This document shows, in pieces, positions 16,135 through 25,246 of a DNA stretch of 64,000 bases; the first letter of the stretch is position 1, and the number at the start of each line of letters is the position of its first letter. Location: positions 558,001 to 622,000 of the forward strand of contig NZ_JBGTYM010000002.1 of NCBI RefSeq assembly GCF_044142105.1, in the 5' to 3' direction. This DNA is from Pseudogemmobacter sp044142105 (lineage in GTDB: Bacteria > Pseudomonadota > Alphaproteobacteria > Rhodobacterales > Rhodobacteraceae). The notes under the pieces are model-generated. The model was given only the letters and a program-made list of their open reading frames with translations. It was not told the DNA's origin and made no database searches. Position numbers and translations under genes: made by a program.

Positions 16135-16761
16135 ATGCACCATCTTGAAGGTCCGAGTTCGACAGAAGACTTGACTCTTAGTCTAAGTTCGATATCGGCT
16201 GGGCTTCTCTCGCCGGACAGACTTTGGCGACCTTGTGTTCTACACCGGCATATCGCAGAACGCTCGATTACTCACGGGGTCTACGCTTGGTGGTTCGACG
16301 GTTGCCTCCCGCGGGTGCCGCGGGATGGATGCAGCGAGCGAGAAGGGAAGTGCCTACTATATATCGGCATCGCGCCTCCCAGAATAAATCTGACGCCACG
16401 TCGATCGTCGTCACCCATGCTCAGACGACTGCGGCGGAATCACCTACACGGCACAGTTCGCACGTCCACCTTGCGGTTGTCGCTGGCCGCCCTGTTGCAC
16501 GGGGAACTTGGCTTCGACCTCTATCGTGACGAAGGCGGCCGTGTTCGGATGGGGCGCACGCATGAGGAGCTGCTAACCACTTGGATTGATGAGCATGCGG
16601 CTGTCTCCGCAATCCATCACGACAATCCCTGGTCGATTGAGCGTGCGTTGATTACTTGCGGCCCACCGCTCCCGCTGAATCTGAGCATGTCCCGTCACTC
16701 CTTCAGCACGACGCTGAGCGCGCTGAGGCGATCGCTGGGGCGACCGGCATACGGGCCGTAG
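16135..16761 (+). CDS. GIY-YIG-like nuclease-family protein
   Basis: A 208-residue protein with a GIY-YIG-like core: HGVYAWWFDGCLPRVP (about 46-61) and CLLYIGIAPPR (about 73-83), then an arginine-rich helix PMLRRLRRNHLHG (about 94-106). In the canonical fold the later catalytic glutamate follows in an asparagine/glutamate stretch; NPWSIERALI near residue 165 may supply it. The end LNLSMSRHSFSTTLSALRR matches a family of stand-alone GIY-YIG proteins of unknown role (the usual text there is PLNLxxNxxHPF). Such proteins are common near restriction or mobile genes. No SD is obvious; the start is the first in-frame ATG. Confidence 0.72.
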   Translation: MHHLEGPSSTEDLTLSLSSISAGLLSPDRLWRPCVLHRHIAERSITHGVYAWWFDGCLPRVPRDGCSEREGKCLLYIGIAPPRINLTPRRSSSPMLRRLRRNHLHGTVRTSTLRLSLAALLHGELGFDLYRDEGGRVRMGRTHEELLTTWIDEHAAVSAIHHDNPWSIERALITCGPPLPLNLSMSRHSFSTTLSALRRSLGRPAYGP

Positions 16762-17529
16762 GTTGGGGGCAGGACGCCGCATTGCGGGTTTTGCTCGTGG
16801 CTCCCCGCGAATATTGGAAAAAGGGCGTAAAACCTGCCTCTTGGCTCGTCTGCGACCCACGTTCCTCTATGGACTGGAACCCCAGTGATACCCGATTGGG
16901 CGCTGGCGGTGGGTCAACGTCATCGCGCATATTCAAATGGTTGAGCTTTCAGGGCGCCTTCGAACGGGTACAGAAAGATAGTTTATCATCGTGTCGTAGA
17001 TTTTTGTGATCCGCGACACTTTCCTACTGCAGCCAGAGCTTTTCGAGCCTTTTGACAATGGCAATTCACGCATTGCGACCGTCTGCGGCATGATGGATGG
17101 GGCCAGGATCGACACCGCTCCACGTCGCACTCGTGAGCAAATGGTCCTGCATCGTCAGTCAGCTTTTCAGCCCAAACCAACATATGCCGTCGGACCAAAG
17201 CTGCCGCTCAGCCTCGACAATGCTGTTCCTGGAGGCTGCCGTTTGCCTTGCTCCGCAGCAAGCATATGCCCAGATTGGCGCTCCGAGGTCCGCGCTGCCT
17301 ACTCTGCCGCCTTGGGCAGGCTGCGCTCCATCTTCCGTTCCCACGTCTCGATCAGAAAAAGTGCGACCGTGCTTGCAGCGTGTATGGCCAGTCGCGCGAT
17401 CCTCGACTCGATTCGACTGTGTCCGCGCTCCCTTCCATGGGCATCGCCGCCGTGGGTGCGAAGCGCCCCGACACCTTCTGTTACCGCCTCTCGCGGGGTC
17501 TTGGATTGTCGACGAAACCGGCGACATGG
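16762..17529. other. Region without a supported gene
   Basis: About 770 bases in which several long frames exist on both strands but none has a recognisable domain or a convincing start. The composition is mixed (AT-rich around 16950-17010). The stretch ends abruptly where the strawberry-notch coding match begins, so it is probably foreign DNA joined to a broken gene. Confidence 0.6.
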
Positions 17530-18721
17530 TCTAGGTGCCATAACGCGCGGCCAGCGCCAGACCGGCGGGCAGGGGCTGTTCCGGCCGGAGGACAATCTGG
17601 AGAACCTCTATGCCCGCGACGCCCTGCGCCAGCTCTATCGCCGCATCTATCGCGGCGATGTGGCAGGCTGCTCGCTTGGGGACTTCGAGGATGCCACCGG
17701 TCTCAGCCTGACCGACGATAACGGGCTGAAGGACGACCTGCCGCCGATCACGACCTTCCTCAATCGCCTGCTCGCGCTTACGATCGACATGCAGGCGGTC
17801 CTGTTCTTCGCCTTCGAGGAACTACTCGACCAGCGGATCGAGGGCGCCATCGCGGCCGGTGTCCACGACCTCGGCCTCGAGACGCTCCGGGCAGAGAGCT
17901 TCCGGGTCACGGATGCCCGGGTGATCTACACCCACCCGGGCTCCGGCGCGGAAACCCAGCTCCTCACCATCGCGGAGAAGCGGCGCAACACGCCGACCTC
18001 GTTGGCCGATGCACTCGACTGGCTCGATGACCCGAAGGCGCGGCTCTTGGTCAACAGCCGCTCCGGACGCGCGGCTGTTCAGGCGCCCGCCACCAGCCTG
18101 ATGCTGGACGATGGCACCATCGAGCCGCGCCTGCGCCTGATCCGCCCGACCGAGGCCAGTACCGTGCCTGCCAAAATCATGGAGGACACTCACTGGCTGG
18201 AAGCTGACCGAGCGGCCTTCAGTGCGGCTTGGACCGCGGAGCTGGCCGAGGTGCCCGAGTTCAGCGAGTCCACGCTGCACGTCGTGGCGGGTCTCTTGCT
18301 GCCGATCTGGAAGCAACTCCCCCAGGACGAAACCCGCGTCTACCGGCTGCAGACCGATGACGGCCAGCGCATCATCGGCCGCCGTGTCTCACCCGCCTGG
18401 GTCGCGACCACGCTGGCAGACGATGCGCCGAAGCTCACGGCGGCGCAGGTCCATGCCCTCGCTCTGGAGGGCAAGACCGTGGTGCGGCTCGCCGAGGGGA
18501 TGGAACTTCACCGATCCCGCGTCATGGGCGTGAACCGAATCGAGCTCTCTGGCTTCACCGAAGCCCAGAAGGACCGGCTCAAGGCCGATAGCTTCTTCTC
18601 GGAGATCATCAGCTGGAAGCTGCGTCTGTTCTGCCCGACGGACTCGGGCGGCATCGCCGTGCTGGATCGTCTGCTTGCACGTTGTCCTGTGACGGGACTA
18701 CATGCACGCGAGGGTTGTTGA
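17530..18721 (+). pseudogene. Strawberry-notch family helicase/methylase, C-terminal fragment
   Basis: From about 17530 the rightward frame encodes the C-terminal third of a strawberry-notch (SNO) type protein. It reads GAITRGQRQTGGQGLFRP, ENLYARDALRQLYRR, DELPPITTFLNRLLAL-like text, TLHVVAGLLLPIWKQLP and the end CPVTGLHAREGC. The full proteins are over 1,300 residues with an N-terminal methylase/helicase, all absent here. The 5' part of the open frame (17006-17530) does not match. The fragment has no evident start and is likely dead, although the frame is open. It is followed 3 bases later by the DUF7146/Toprim gene, its usual plasmid or ICE neighbour. Confidence 0.82.
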
Positions 18722-18724
18722 GCC

Positions 18725-19756
18725 ATGTATTCCGAGACCGACGAATTGATCCGAGCCCTCGCGGAAAACGCCGAAGGCGTGTGTCGCGCCTACCTTCCCG
18801 CCGGACGGCGGGAAGGGTCCTACTGGATCGTGGGCGATCTGCAGAACAATCCTGGCCGGTCCCTCTTCGTGCGGCTGACGGGGCCCGCGTCGGGGCCGGG
18901 CGCTGCTGGCAAGTTCACCGATGGCGCCACGGGCGAACATTGTGACCTTCTCGACATCATCCGCAAGCGGACCGGGATCTCCCGCTTTCCCGAACTTCTG
19001 ACCGAGGCGCGGGCGCATCTTGGCCGTCCGCAGCCGGTCCTCCCGGATGCACCAGTGCCGAAGAAGGCCAAGGCCCCCGGTGGCACACCGGCGGCGGCGG
19101 CGCGATTGTTCGCAGCCTCGATGCCGGTCGCAGGCACACTTGCCGACACCTACCTCCGCTCCCGGGGCCTTACTCAAGGTGGCAGGCTGAGCGCCCTGCG
19201 CTTCCACCCGAAGTGCTGGCATCGGGATGAGGGCCAGACCCGAAGCCTCCCCAGACCGGCGTTGATCGCCGCGATCACCGATGGGGCAGGGGCCCTGCAG
19301 GGCCTGCACCGCACTTGGCTCGCGCCAGACGGATATGGGAAAGCGGATGTCAAGACGCAGCGGCGGGCCATGGGTCACCTTCTTGGCAATGCCGTCAGGT
19401 TGACCCCGTGTGATGACATCCTCGTTGTCGGCGAAGGCATCGAGACCATGCTCTCCGTTCGTGAGGCCGCCCCCGGCCTTCCCGTCTGGGCCGCTCTCTC
19501 ATCGGGTCACCTCGGAGCCGTCCTGCTGCCGGAGGGGTTGCAGCGCCTCTACATCGCCATCGACCGCGATCCGGCGGGGCAGCGCGCGGCAGAGAGGTCG
19601 AGCGCCAGAGCAACCGAGGCCGGGATTGCCGTTCGGGTGGTGGAGCCGCGGCTCGGTGATTTCAACGATGATCTCCGGGCGTACGGCAAGGAAGCGCTGC
19701 GCCAGCATCTGGCAGGGCAGATCGGGCCAGAGGATCGGCATCGCCTGTCGTGCTGA
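18725..19756 (+). CDS. DUF7146/Toprim domain protein of conjugative elements
   Basis: A 343-residue protein. The N-terminal part has HCDLLDIIRKRTG, a primase-like zinc-region remnant typical for this family. The middle (about 130-200) is the DUF7146 part with ALRFHPKCWHR and ALQGLHRTWLAPDG. A Toprim domain follows: DILVVGEGIETMLS (glutamate in GEGIE), ALSSGHLGAV and IAIDRDPAGQRAAE (aspartates in DRD). This resembles TOPRIM proteins from plasmids and ICEs that may act as primases or nicking enzymes in transfer. It sits between the strawberry-notch fragment and the DUF2493 gene, a standard trio in Rhodobacterales elements. Confidence 0.86.
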   Translation: MYSETDELIRALAENAEGVCRAYLPAGRREGSYWIVGDLQNNPGRSLFVRLTGPASGPGAAGKFTDGATGEHCDLLDIIRKRTGISRFPELLTEARAHLGRPQPVLPDAPVPKKAKAPGGTPAAAARLFAASMPVAGTLADTYLRSRGLTQGGRLSALRFHPKCWHRDEGQTRSLPRPALIAAITDGAGALQGLHRTWLAPDGYGKADVKTQRRAMGHLLGNAVRLTPCDDILVVGEGIETMLSVREAAPGLPVWAALSSGHLGAVLLPEGLQRLYIAIDRDPAGQRAAERSSARATEAGIAVRVVEPRLGDFNDDLRAYGKEALRQHLAGQIGPEDRHRLSC

Positions 19757-19921
19757 GCAGCATCACGCAGGGGGCGGACCAGGGATAGCGGGGCAGGGGG
19801 CACGGAGTCCTGACGTGGCTGTGGATCGTCGCTTTGCCTCTTCCCGGGCAATCTCATCCACTCGTCCCCCGAGCGGCCTTCAAGAGATGGGCAGGCGACC
19901 GTCAAAGGGGCCGCCCCTTCA

Positions 19922-19998
19922 AGGACGGGGGGCAACTGATTTCCGCCGGCGGCAGAGCCGCCTTTGCATCGCGAAACAAATCAGCCGCCCCCCGTCCT
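19922..19998. repeat. Long inverted repeat in the 19757-20119 intergenic gap
   Basis: Arms AGGACGGGGGGC (19922-19933) with GATTT (19938-19942), and AAATC (19978-19982) with GCCCCCCGTCCT (19987-19998), can form a stem of 17 base pairs broken by 4-base internal loops. The loop contains its own hairpin GGCGGC-aga-GCCGCC followed by TTT. The gap (363 bases) between the Toprim and DUF2493 genes otherwise shows no gene. It could be a terminator, an RNA structure or a replication/transfer site. Confidence 0.75.
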
Positions 19999-20119
19999 CC
20001 TCCACATGCGTTCCGGCCCCGAAGGCGGGGTGAAGAGTCCTCCCCCGTGACGGCTTTCGCAGCCCATGAAGGTCGCGAGGGATGACGCGCGGACAAGACA
20101 GGCCCGGAGGCAAGAACCG

Positions 20120-21052
20120 ATGACGATCCACACCCACGACGACGCCTATGAACCCGCCCACACCGCATCCCAGACTGCCCATGCGCTCGACGAGCTGCAG
20201 CTCTATGGCTACCGCCCTTTCGACGAGCCCGATCCGCGCCCGATGCCCGATGGGCAGCGCCTCGCAGTCGCAGTCGCCGACATCTTCGATGCCCTCGTCG
20301 CGACCCTGGAAGACACCCGCATGGAACCCGACCTCGAAGAGGTGCTCTGGGGCCAGGTCAACCTCTTCCACCGCGCCACGGCGAGGGTTGAGCGGTCGCT
20401 TGACGAGAACGAGCAGGCGCAGCGCCGCCTCCAGCGCGAGCAGGACGGCTCCGAGGTGAAATCCACCGAACTCGAGCGCCTGACGGCCGAAGGTCTGACG
20501 CTGATCGAACGTCGGAACTGCATGGACATGATGCGCGATCACGCCGCGACCGAGTTCGTCCATCACACGGGCTCCACCTGGCGCCCACGCACCGGCTCGA
20601 TGGTGAACCGCCAGCACATGACCGCAGCGCTGATCGACAGCCGCGATTTCCTGGCTGCCAAGCGCCGCGCCGAGACCGAGGTGATGCTTCCGACAGGCCC
20701 CAAGGTCGCCCTGACCGGCGGGACCGACTTCAATGATCACCGCCTGATCTGGGGCAAGCTCGATCAAGTCCGGACCAAATATCCCGATATGGTCCTGCTG
20801 CACGGAGGAAGCGGGAAGGGCGCAGAGCTCATCGCCGCCAAATGGGCCGAGTCCCGGGGCGTGACGCAGGTAGCCTTCAAGCCCGACTGGACCAAGCACG
20901 TCAAGGCCGCACCCTTCAAGCGCAACGACGCGATGTTGGATGTGCTCCCCGTGGGTGTCCTCGTCTTCCCGGGCAATGGCATCCAGGAAAACCTCGCTGA
21001 CAAGGCCAGGAAGCTGGGCATCCCGGTCATGAAGTTCGAGAAGGGGGCGTGA
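20120..21052 (+). CDS. DUF2493 (SLOG-fold) domain protein
   Basis: A 310-residue protein with a helical N-terminal part (about 1-185, with an acidic/coiled region EVLWGQVNLFHRATARVERS) and a C-terminal DUF2493/SLOG nucleotide-binding domain. The latter reads VALTGGTDFNDHRLIWGKLD, then VLLHGGSGKGAELIAAKWA and VLVFPGNGIQENLADKA; these are the SLOG GGxxG-type loops thought to bind nucleotide ligands. The start ATG follows a GGAGG. The family is found beside DUF7146/Toprim and strawberry-notch genes on plasmids and ICEs; its role is not established. Confidence 0.88.
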   Translation: MTIHTHDDAYEPAHTASQTAHALDELQLYGYRPFDEPDPRPMPDGQRLAVAVADIFDALVATLEDTRMEPDLEEVLWGQVNLFHRATARVERSLDENEQAQRRLQREQDGSEVKSTELERLTAEGLTLIERRNCMDMMRDHAATEFVHHTGSTWRPRTGSMVNRQHMTAALIDSRDFLAAKRRAETEVMLPTGPKVALTGGTDFNDHRLIWGKLDQVRTKYPDMVLLHGGSGKGAELIAAKWAESRGVTQVAFKPDWTKHVKAAPFKRNDAMLDVLPVGVLVFPGNGIQENLADKARKLGIPVMKFEKGA

Positions 21053-21205
21053 GCCCCCTTAGTATTCGCTCACGGCCCTTTTCGGCCGGTCGGCCCTTCC
21101 GGCGCATGCCGCCAAAGCGACCGCTAGAGTGTCCCGCAGCGACAGGGCCGAGTGGCCCATTGCGGACAACGTCATTCAGTCAAACCTACAAACCGCGCGA
21201 TGGCT

Positions 21206-21246
21206 ATTGACAACTATATTGTCTATATGACAATTTAGTTGTCAAT
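21206..21246. promoter_or_regulatory. Nested palindrome, probable MarR-type operator
   Basis: Outer arms TTGACAAC (21207-21214) and GTTGTCAA (21238-21245) and inner arms ATTGTC (21218-21223) and GACAAT (21229-21234) build a nested inverted repeat in an AT-rich stretch. It lies just upstream of the MarR-type gene start (21257) and covers the expected promoter, so it should give autoregulation. The pairing of repeats suggests two dimers. Confidence 0.75.
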
Positions 21247-21256
21247 AGGGATTTCG

Positions 21257-21709
21257 ATGGGACGTGCGCGAGACATTAAGGCGATCACCGGCTTGATCAG
21301 GCCGGTGTTTCACGGGCTTTATAAGGCAGCTGAACTGAATCTGAAGACGCGGTCGATTTCCGTACCCCAGCGCGGCATGCTTCAATGCCTGCTGGAGCAC
21401 GGTGCCCAAACCGTTCCCAGATTGGCGCAGCTTCTGCTCGTCCAAAGGCAGTTCGCGCTTCGTCTGGCCAATGAACTGGAGCAATTGAAGCTGGTGAAGC
21501 GGGAGCCAAATCCGGCTCACAAGCGATCGGACCGCTTCCGGCTCTCCGAAGCGGGCGACCGCCTGACGACGGAGGTGCTGGCGATCGAGGCCAGCGTGTC
21601 TGCTCAGGCCTTAGGGCAAATAACCGATGAAGAACTCAGCGCGGCGGTGAAGGTCCTCTCTGCGCTCGGGTCGTATTTTGGTGCGGAGCGTTCAGATGAT
21701 GCAGGCTAG
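21257..21709 (+). CDS. MarR-family transcriptional regulator
   Basis: A 150-residue winged-helix regulator. The N- and C-terminal helices form the dimer arms, and the DNA-binding core is SVPQRGMLQCLLEHGAQTVP, RLAQLLLVQRQFALRLANEL and the wing NPAHKRSDRFRLSEAG. MarR proteins usually repress a neighbouring gene and release DNA on binding a small phenolic or lipid ligand. The ATG at 21257 has a GGGAT upstream; a TTG at 21239 would lie inside the palindrome. It overlaps the alpha/beta hydrolase gene by 14 bases, so both are probably repressed from the palindrome upstream. Confidence 0.9.
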   Translation: MGRARDIKAITGLIRPVFHGLYKAAELNLKTRSISVPQRGMLQCLLEHGAQTVPRLAQLLLVQRQFALRLANELEQLKLVKREPNPAHKRSDRFRLSEAGDRLTTEVLAIEASVSAQALGQITDEELSAAVKVLSALGSYFGAERSDDAG

Positions 21710-22487
21710 AATAACAACAGCGTCTGGCCCATGCGATTACTGGAGTGGGGGCCATGGTTCACCCCTCTTCCTCGTGCATGGCGGCTGGGCAGGAGCCGAA
21801 GCGCATTGGGGTCCTGTATGGCTGGACCTGGCCAAGCAGCACACCGTGATTGCCATCGAGTTACCGGGCATATGGAGAGATTTTGAGAGATCGCTGGCCA
21901 GCTACCACGACTATGCCAGAGCCTGCGCCGACCTCTTGGCTGCTCTCAAGCTCCGCGATGTGACGGTTGTCGGCAATTCACTTGGCGCGAGTATAGGATG
22001 GCAACTCGCGTTAGATCGGTCCGACCTCGTTCGACACTTGATAATGGTCAACGGCTTTCCGCCGAACAAGCTCCCCATGCGGAATGTGTTGGGAACTTGG
22101 CCTTTCCGTTCACTGGCCCTCAAGAGTCTTGTCGCGAATTTCTATGGCCCCGCCGTGTTCAAGACCGCATTTTTCAATCCGGCGAATGTCCCGGAGGCAA
22201 TCAGAGTCAATCTCTCGGAATCGGGTACCGAGATGGCGACCATCATGTTCCGCCTCCTCTATTCCGTGATGAGTCCCTCTGGCCTGCCGTCGACCAAAGT
22301 GGACTTCGTGTGGGGCGAACAAGACGGACTGCCGAAGGTGAAACTCGCCGATGGCCGGAAGCTATGTTCGGCCAACCCGGATTCGCGCATGTTCCCGGTT
22401 CCAGGGGCCGGGCACCTGCCACAGGTCGAGAACCCGCTCGCCTTCGTCGCGGCAGTTAAGCAGGCGCTCTCCGACGATCGGGAGTGA
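21696..22487 (+). CDS. Alpha/beta hydrolase
   Basis: A 263-residue alpha/beta-fold hydrolase. The oxyanion-hole motif is FLVHGGWAG (about 26-34), the nucleophile elbow is VVGNSLGASIGWQLA with serine at the centre, the acid is in VWGEQDGLP and the histidine in PGAGHLPQVENP. The cap region between the elbow and the acid is short to medium. The substrate is not evident (esters, lactones or ring-cleavage products are usual). It is the second gene of a MarR-controlled pair, so the hydrolase may act on the effector that lifts the repression. ATG 21696 has GGAG 7 bases before. Confidence 0.85.
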   Translation: MMQARITTASGPCDYWSGGHGSPLFLVHGGWAGAEAHWGPVWLDLAKQHTVIAIELPGIWRDFERSLASYHDYARACADLLAALKLRDVTVVGNSLGASIGWQLALDRSDLVRHLIMVNGFPPNKLPMRNVLGTWPFRSLALKSLVANFYGPAVFKTAFFNPANVPEAIRVNLSESGTEMATIMFRLLYSVMSPSGLPSTKVDFVWGEQDGLPKVKLADGRKLCSANPDSRMFPVPGAGHLPQVENPLAFVAAVKQALSDDRE

Positions 22488-22742
22488 GCCGGAACAAAGT
22501 GCATAAAAACACCTAGTCCCGCGTAAGACCTGACGGAGACATGCGGAAGGTCGCCAATGCCGATCGACATCCGCCAGCCTGGTCTTCCCTTTCGGCGCTC
22601 GGACACCGAGCAAGACTGAAAGCCCTGCGTTTGGCGAAGCGGAGCTGCTGTGTGCGCATCTTGCCGCCCCGGGGCGTGACGCGAACGACCGCTATCGCCG
22701 ATTGCTGCGAGTGCGAGCCGCGAATTCATAGTCGGCTCTCCG

Positions 22743-22909
22743 CCCATTGCGTCCGTTAGAGATGTGCGCCAAACGACAGCAATACATCGTTCGGAGCCGC
22801 TAGCCCCGACTCCATTCCAACAGGCATCTTGACGCCGGTCGGTTGTCAGCTTAGCTACGCGGAACCTACGCGGGCGTTGTGTAATGGTAAGACCCCTGCC
22901 TTCCAAGCA
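22743..22909. repeat. Direct repeat copy 1: tRNA-Gly 5' half and its upstream region (attL side)
   Basis: The 167 bases match 59131-59297 base for base by eye. They include 127 bases before the tRNA-Gly gene and its first 40 bases through the anticodon loop (22870-22909). After TTCCAAGCA the sequence changes from GGAGACG to AGTTTTC, where the integrative element begins. The tRNA fragment here is not functional. The bases from 22488 to 22742 hold no gene I can support. Confidence 0.9.
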
Positions 22910-22913
22910 AGTT

Positions 22914-22980
22914 TTCTGAGTTTCATCTAGTAGCATATTTCATCTAGGTGCTTCATTTTGTTTACTAATATATTTCATGT
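22914..22980. repeat. Short direct repeats next to the left end, possible integrase arm sites
   Basis: TTTCATCTAG occurs at about 22920 and 22939, with related TTCATTTTG and TTTCATGTTG following, in an AT-rich stretch between the left repeat and the integrase gene. Tyrosine integrases bind such arm-type repeats near the core. This is an inference from layout. Confidence 0.5.
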
Positions 22981-23034
22981 TGTGTCGTGCTGTAGCGCCT
23001 ATTAGCGTAGGATTACCTACAAAAGGCCGACAAA

Positions 23035-24114
23035 ATGCCAAAGCTGAACGAGACCTACGTAAGCAAGCTTCCGTTCTCAAAGGTAGGGACTGCCAAGTAC
23101 TGGGATCCAGAGATCCGGGGCTTGGTCATGTACGTCGGCAAGGTCTCAAAGACCTGGTACTTTCAAAAAGACGTGGGAGGGCAAACTCGGCGGGTCCTAA
23201 TCGGCCGATATCCTGCGATCACCGCCCAGGCCGCCCGCGAAACTGCCTTGGGATTCCTGCTGGAGTGGGGCAGGGGGGCAGGCAAGGCGGCTCAGACCGG
23301 AGCCCCCACGCTTGCGCGAGCACTGGACCTTTACCTCGCCAGACCGAAGCTCAGATCAGAGGTTCACAAGACCCTGCTGAGGCAGCAGTTTGATCTGCAT
23401 CTGAGGGACTGGCTCCGTCTGCCTCTGACCGAAATATCCAAATCGATGGCCGTTGATCGACATCGCGCCCTGGCGGCCAAGCCATCAGGCGCCAATCACC
23501 TCCTCAAGTATTTCCGAACGGTCTGGAACCATGCCCGGCGGACTTATGATTTGCCCGAAAGTCCGACCATGGCGATCGAGTGGTACGAGGAGGCGCCGAG
23601 TGGCGACCTCATTGAGGATCTCAGGGCGTGGCGGAAGACGATCGACAACCTGCCGAACCCCCTGCACAGGGTCTTCTATGAGTTTATCCTGTCGACTGGC
23701 CTTCGCAAGTCCGAGGCGTTTTCGCTCGAATGGAAGAATGTCCACACGGACCGGATCCACCTTCCCATGACGAAGAACGGGCGGCCATTCGATCTGCCGG
23801 TCGTCGCCCGGCACCTGACGATCCTTGAGCCTCTCCGCGGCCTGAGCAAGCAATGGGTGTTCCCGTCTGACAAGTCGGAGAAAGGGTACATTGGTCGGCC
23901 AGTCAGGTTGCGCTGGAGCCCGCATGCGCATCGCAGGACCTTTGCTACGGTCGCGATGGAGGCAGGAGTCCTAGAAGAGATTGTGGGACGCCTCCTCAAC
24001 CATACTCCCGTGTCGATCACCGGACAGCGTTATACGAAACCCTCCATGGACGCGCTGAGGCCTTCGATGCAAAGTGTGATTGATGAACTCGTGGTGCGAG
24101 GAGCTCTCCCCTAG
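23035..24114 (+). CDS. Tyrosine recombinase (integrase)
   Basis: A 359-residue phage-type integrase that should catalyse insertion and excision of the island. An N-terminal arm-binding part (about 1-85, including YVGKVSKTWYFQKDVGG and RYPAITAQAARETALG) is followed by a core-binding SAM-like domain (about 95-185). The catalytic domain shows the arginine in STGLRKSEAFSLEW, the lysine in HLPMTKNGRPFDLP, HAHRRTFATVA for the HxxR box, LLNHTP for the histidine and GQRYTKP for the nucleophilic tyrosine, so it should be active. It lies just inside the left repeat and points inward, as usual. Confidence 0.95.
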   Translation: MPKLNETYVSKLPFSKVGTAKYWDPEIRGLVMYVGKVSKTWYFQKDVGGQTRRVLIGRYPAITAQAARETALGFLLEWGRGAGKAAQTGAPTLARALDLYLARPKLRSEVHKTLLRQQFDLHLRDWLRLPLTEISKSMAVDRHRALAAKPSGANHLLKYFRTVWNHARRTYDLPESPTMAIEWYEEAPSGDLIEDLRAWRKTIDNLPNPLHRVFYEFILSTGLRKSEAFSLEWKNVHTDRIHLPMTKNGRPFDLPVVARHLTILEPLRGLSKQWVFPSDKSEKGYIGRPVRLRWSPHAHRRTFATVAMEAGVLEEIVGRLLNHTPVSITGQRYTKPSMDALRPSMQSVIDELVVRGALP

Positions 24115-24152
24115 TGGCGGCTTCTTCTCGAAGTATCAGACTTGGCTAAGCT

Positions 24153-25157
24153 ATGACCAACAGCGAGGGCGTATGGGTCGAAAGACTTTCTCGAGGCGCA
24201 GCGCCGACCGAGGTTGGCTCCTCCATCAGGTTGCCAGCTCTTGAAGCAGTCAAGGGTGTCCTTGAAGGAGAATACCAACTAGCGGTCCGTCAAGTTGGAC
24301 CTCCCTATGCATTAACTGAAGCGGTTTCGGCCAGGCTACGCGATCTGACAGCGCTGGGTCCAAAGCTCCCAGAAAGTACCGCTGGGGGCGCATTGATCGA
24401 AAAAATCCTTCGAAACGGTGTGCGCCAGGACTTCCTCGAAGGCCACAATATCCGCTGGGTGGAGGGCCCGCGTCGTCTTCGGTGGCTCGCTGAGAATTGC
24501 TGGGTTGCGATGGAAGCGCGACAATCTACCATCTGTAGCCAATTGCGACGCATACTTGAGGCAGTCCAATCGGGATGTCGACAGTTTCAAACCAGCGAGA
24601 TGCCAAGCCCCAATGTTATGAAACGGGAGCGGTTGGTCCGAATGCCTTTTGACGGAATTGCCTATCCGACACATCGCCTTTGCCAGCTGCCACCCGACTG
24701 GTACGAATACTTCTTGGGCCTCGAGGAACTCAAGGAACTGACGAAGGGCGGCATCGCGACAGGCCTTGCGGAGACGCGGATTCTAGCCTTCGAAGATCGG
24801 CCCCAGGCAAGCGTGCAGATCTCTCCGAGCAGGAATATTTTGGCGCACCCAAAGGATTCGACATGGTATTTTTTGACGCGGGATTTGCCGCCAAATTGGT
24901 TCAAAACGCGCTTGCCGAAGCACCTTGCCATCATTGAAGCTCGGCGCTGGCTTGAGCGCGCCGGCAAGGAGATTACCGCTCGTGGCAAGCGAATGTCGCG
25001 TGCGGACGGCATCGCAGTAATGACCGAGAAATTCGGGCTGTCAACTGCTGCGGCCACCGAAGCGTGGGACGGATGTGAGCATCCAAGCAGGCGGGCTTCT
25101 GGACGCATTCCTGCGTCTATGGTCGTTAAATTAAGTGAAATCAAATGTATAGATTAA
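24153..25157 (+). CDS. Uncharacterised protein next to integrase
   Basis: A 334-residue protein without a family I recognise. It is mostly helical, soluble and cysteine-poor. Features that can be named: RWVEGPRRLRWLAENCWVAM (about 100-120), DWYEYFLGLEELKELTKGG, then SQQ-free stretch ARRWLERAGKEITARGKRMS and KFGLSTAAATEAWDGCEHPS at the end, which could be a small helix-turn-helix. It sits 39 bases behind the integrase gene on the same strand, so it may be an accessory factor for integration or its regulation. No clear Shine-Dalgarno is present. Confidence 0.68.
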   Translation: MTNSEGVWVERLSRGAAPTEVGSSIRLPALEAVKGVLEGEYQLAVRQVGPPYALTEAVSARLRDLTALGPKLPESTAGGALIEKILRNGVRQDFLEGHNIRWVEGPRRLRWLAENCWVAMEARQSTICSQLRRILEAVQSGCRQFQTSEMPSPNVMKRERLVRMPFDGIAYPTHRLCQLPPDWYEYFLGLEELKELTKGGIATGLAETRILAFEDRPQASVQISPSRNILAHPKDSTWYFLTRDLPPNWFKTRLPKHLAIIEARRWLERAGKEITARGKRMSRADGIAVMTEKFGLSTAAATEAWDGCEHPSRRASGRIPASMVVKLSEIKCID

Positions 25158-25246
25158 TGCTCAAGATTTTCTGAGGCCCGACGATTATTCCATGCCCGCT
25201 CATCCTGCGACCATCTTCGACACAAAGCGATGTTCGGAGATACAGA

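Noticed and set aside
17006..17529. N-terminal part of the long frame leading into the strawberry-notch fragment
   Set aside because: No similarity to strawberry-notch proteins before about 17530; the open frame is by chance.
22488..22742. Possible gene between the hydrolase and the left repeat
   Set aside because: Short frames only, on both strands, without domain or ribosome site.
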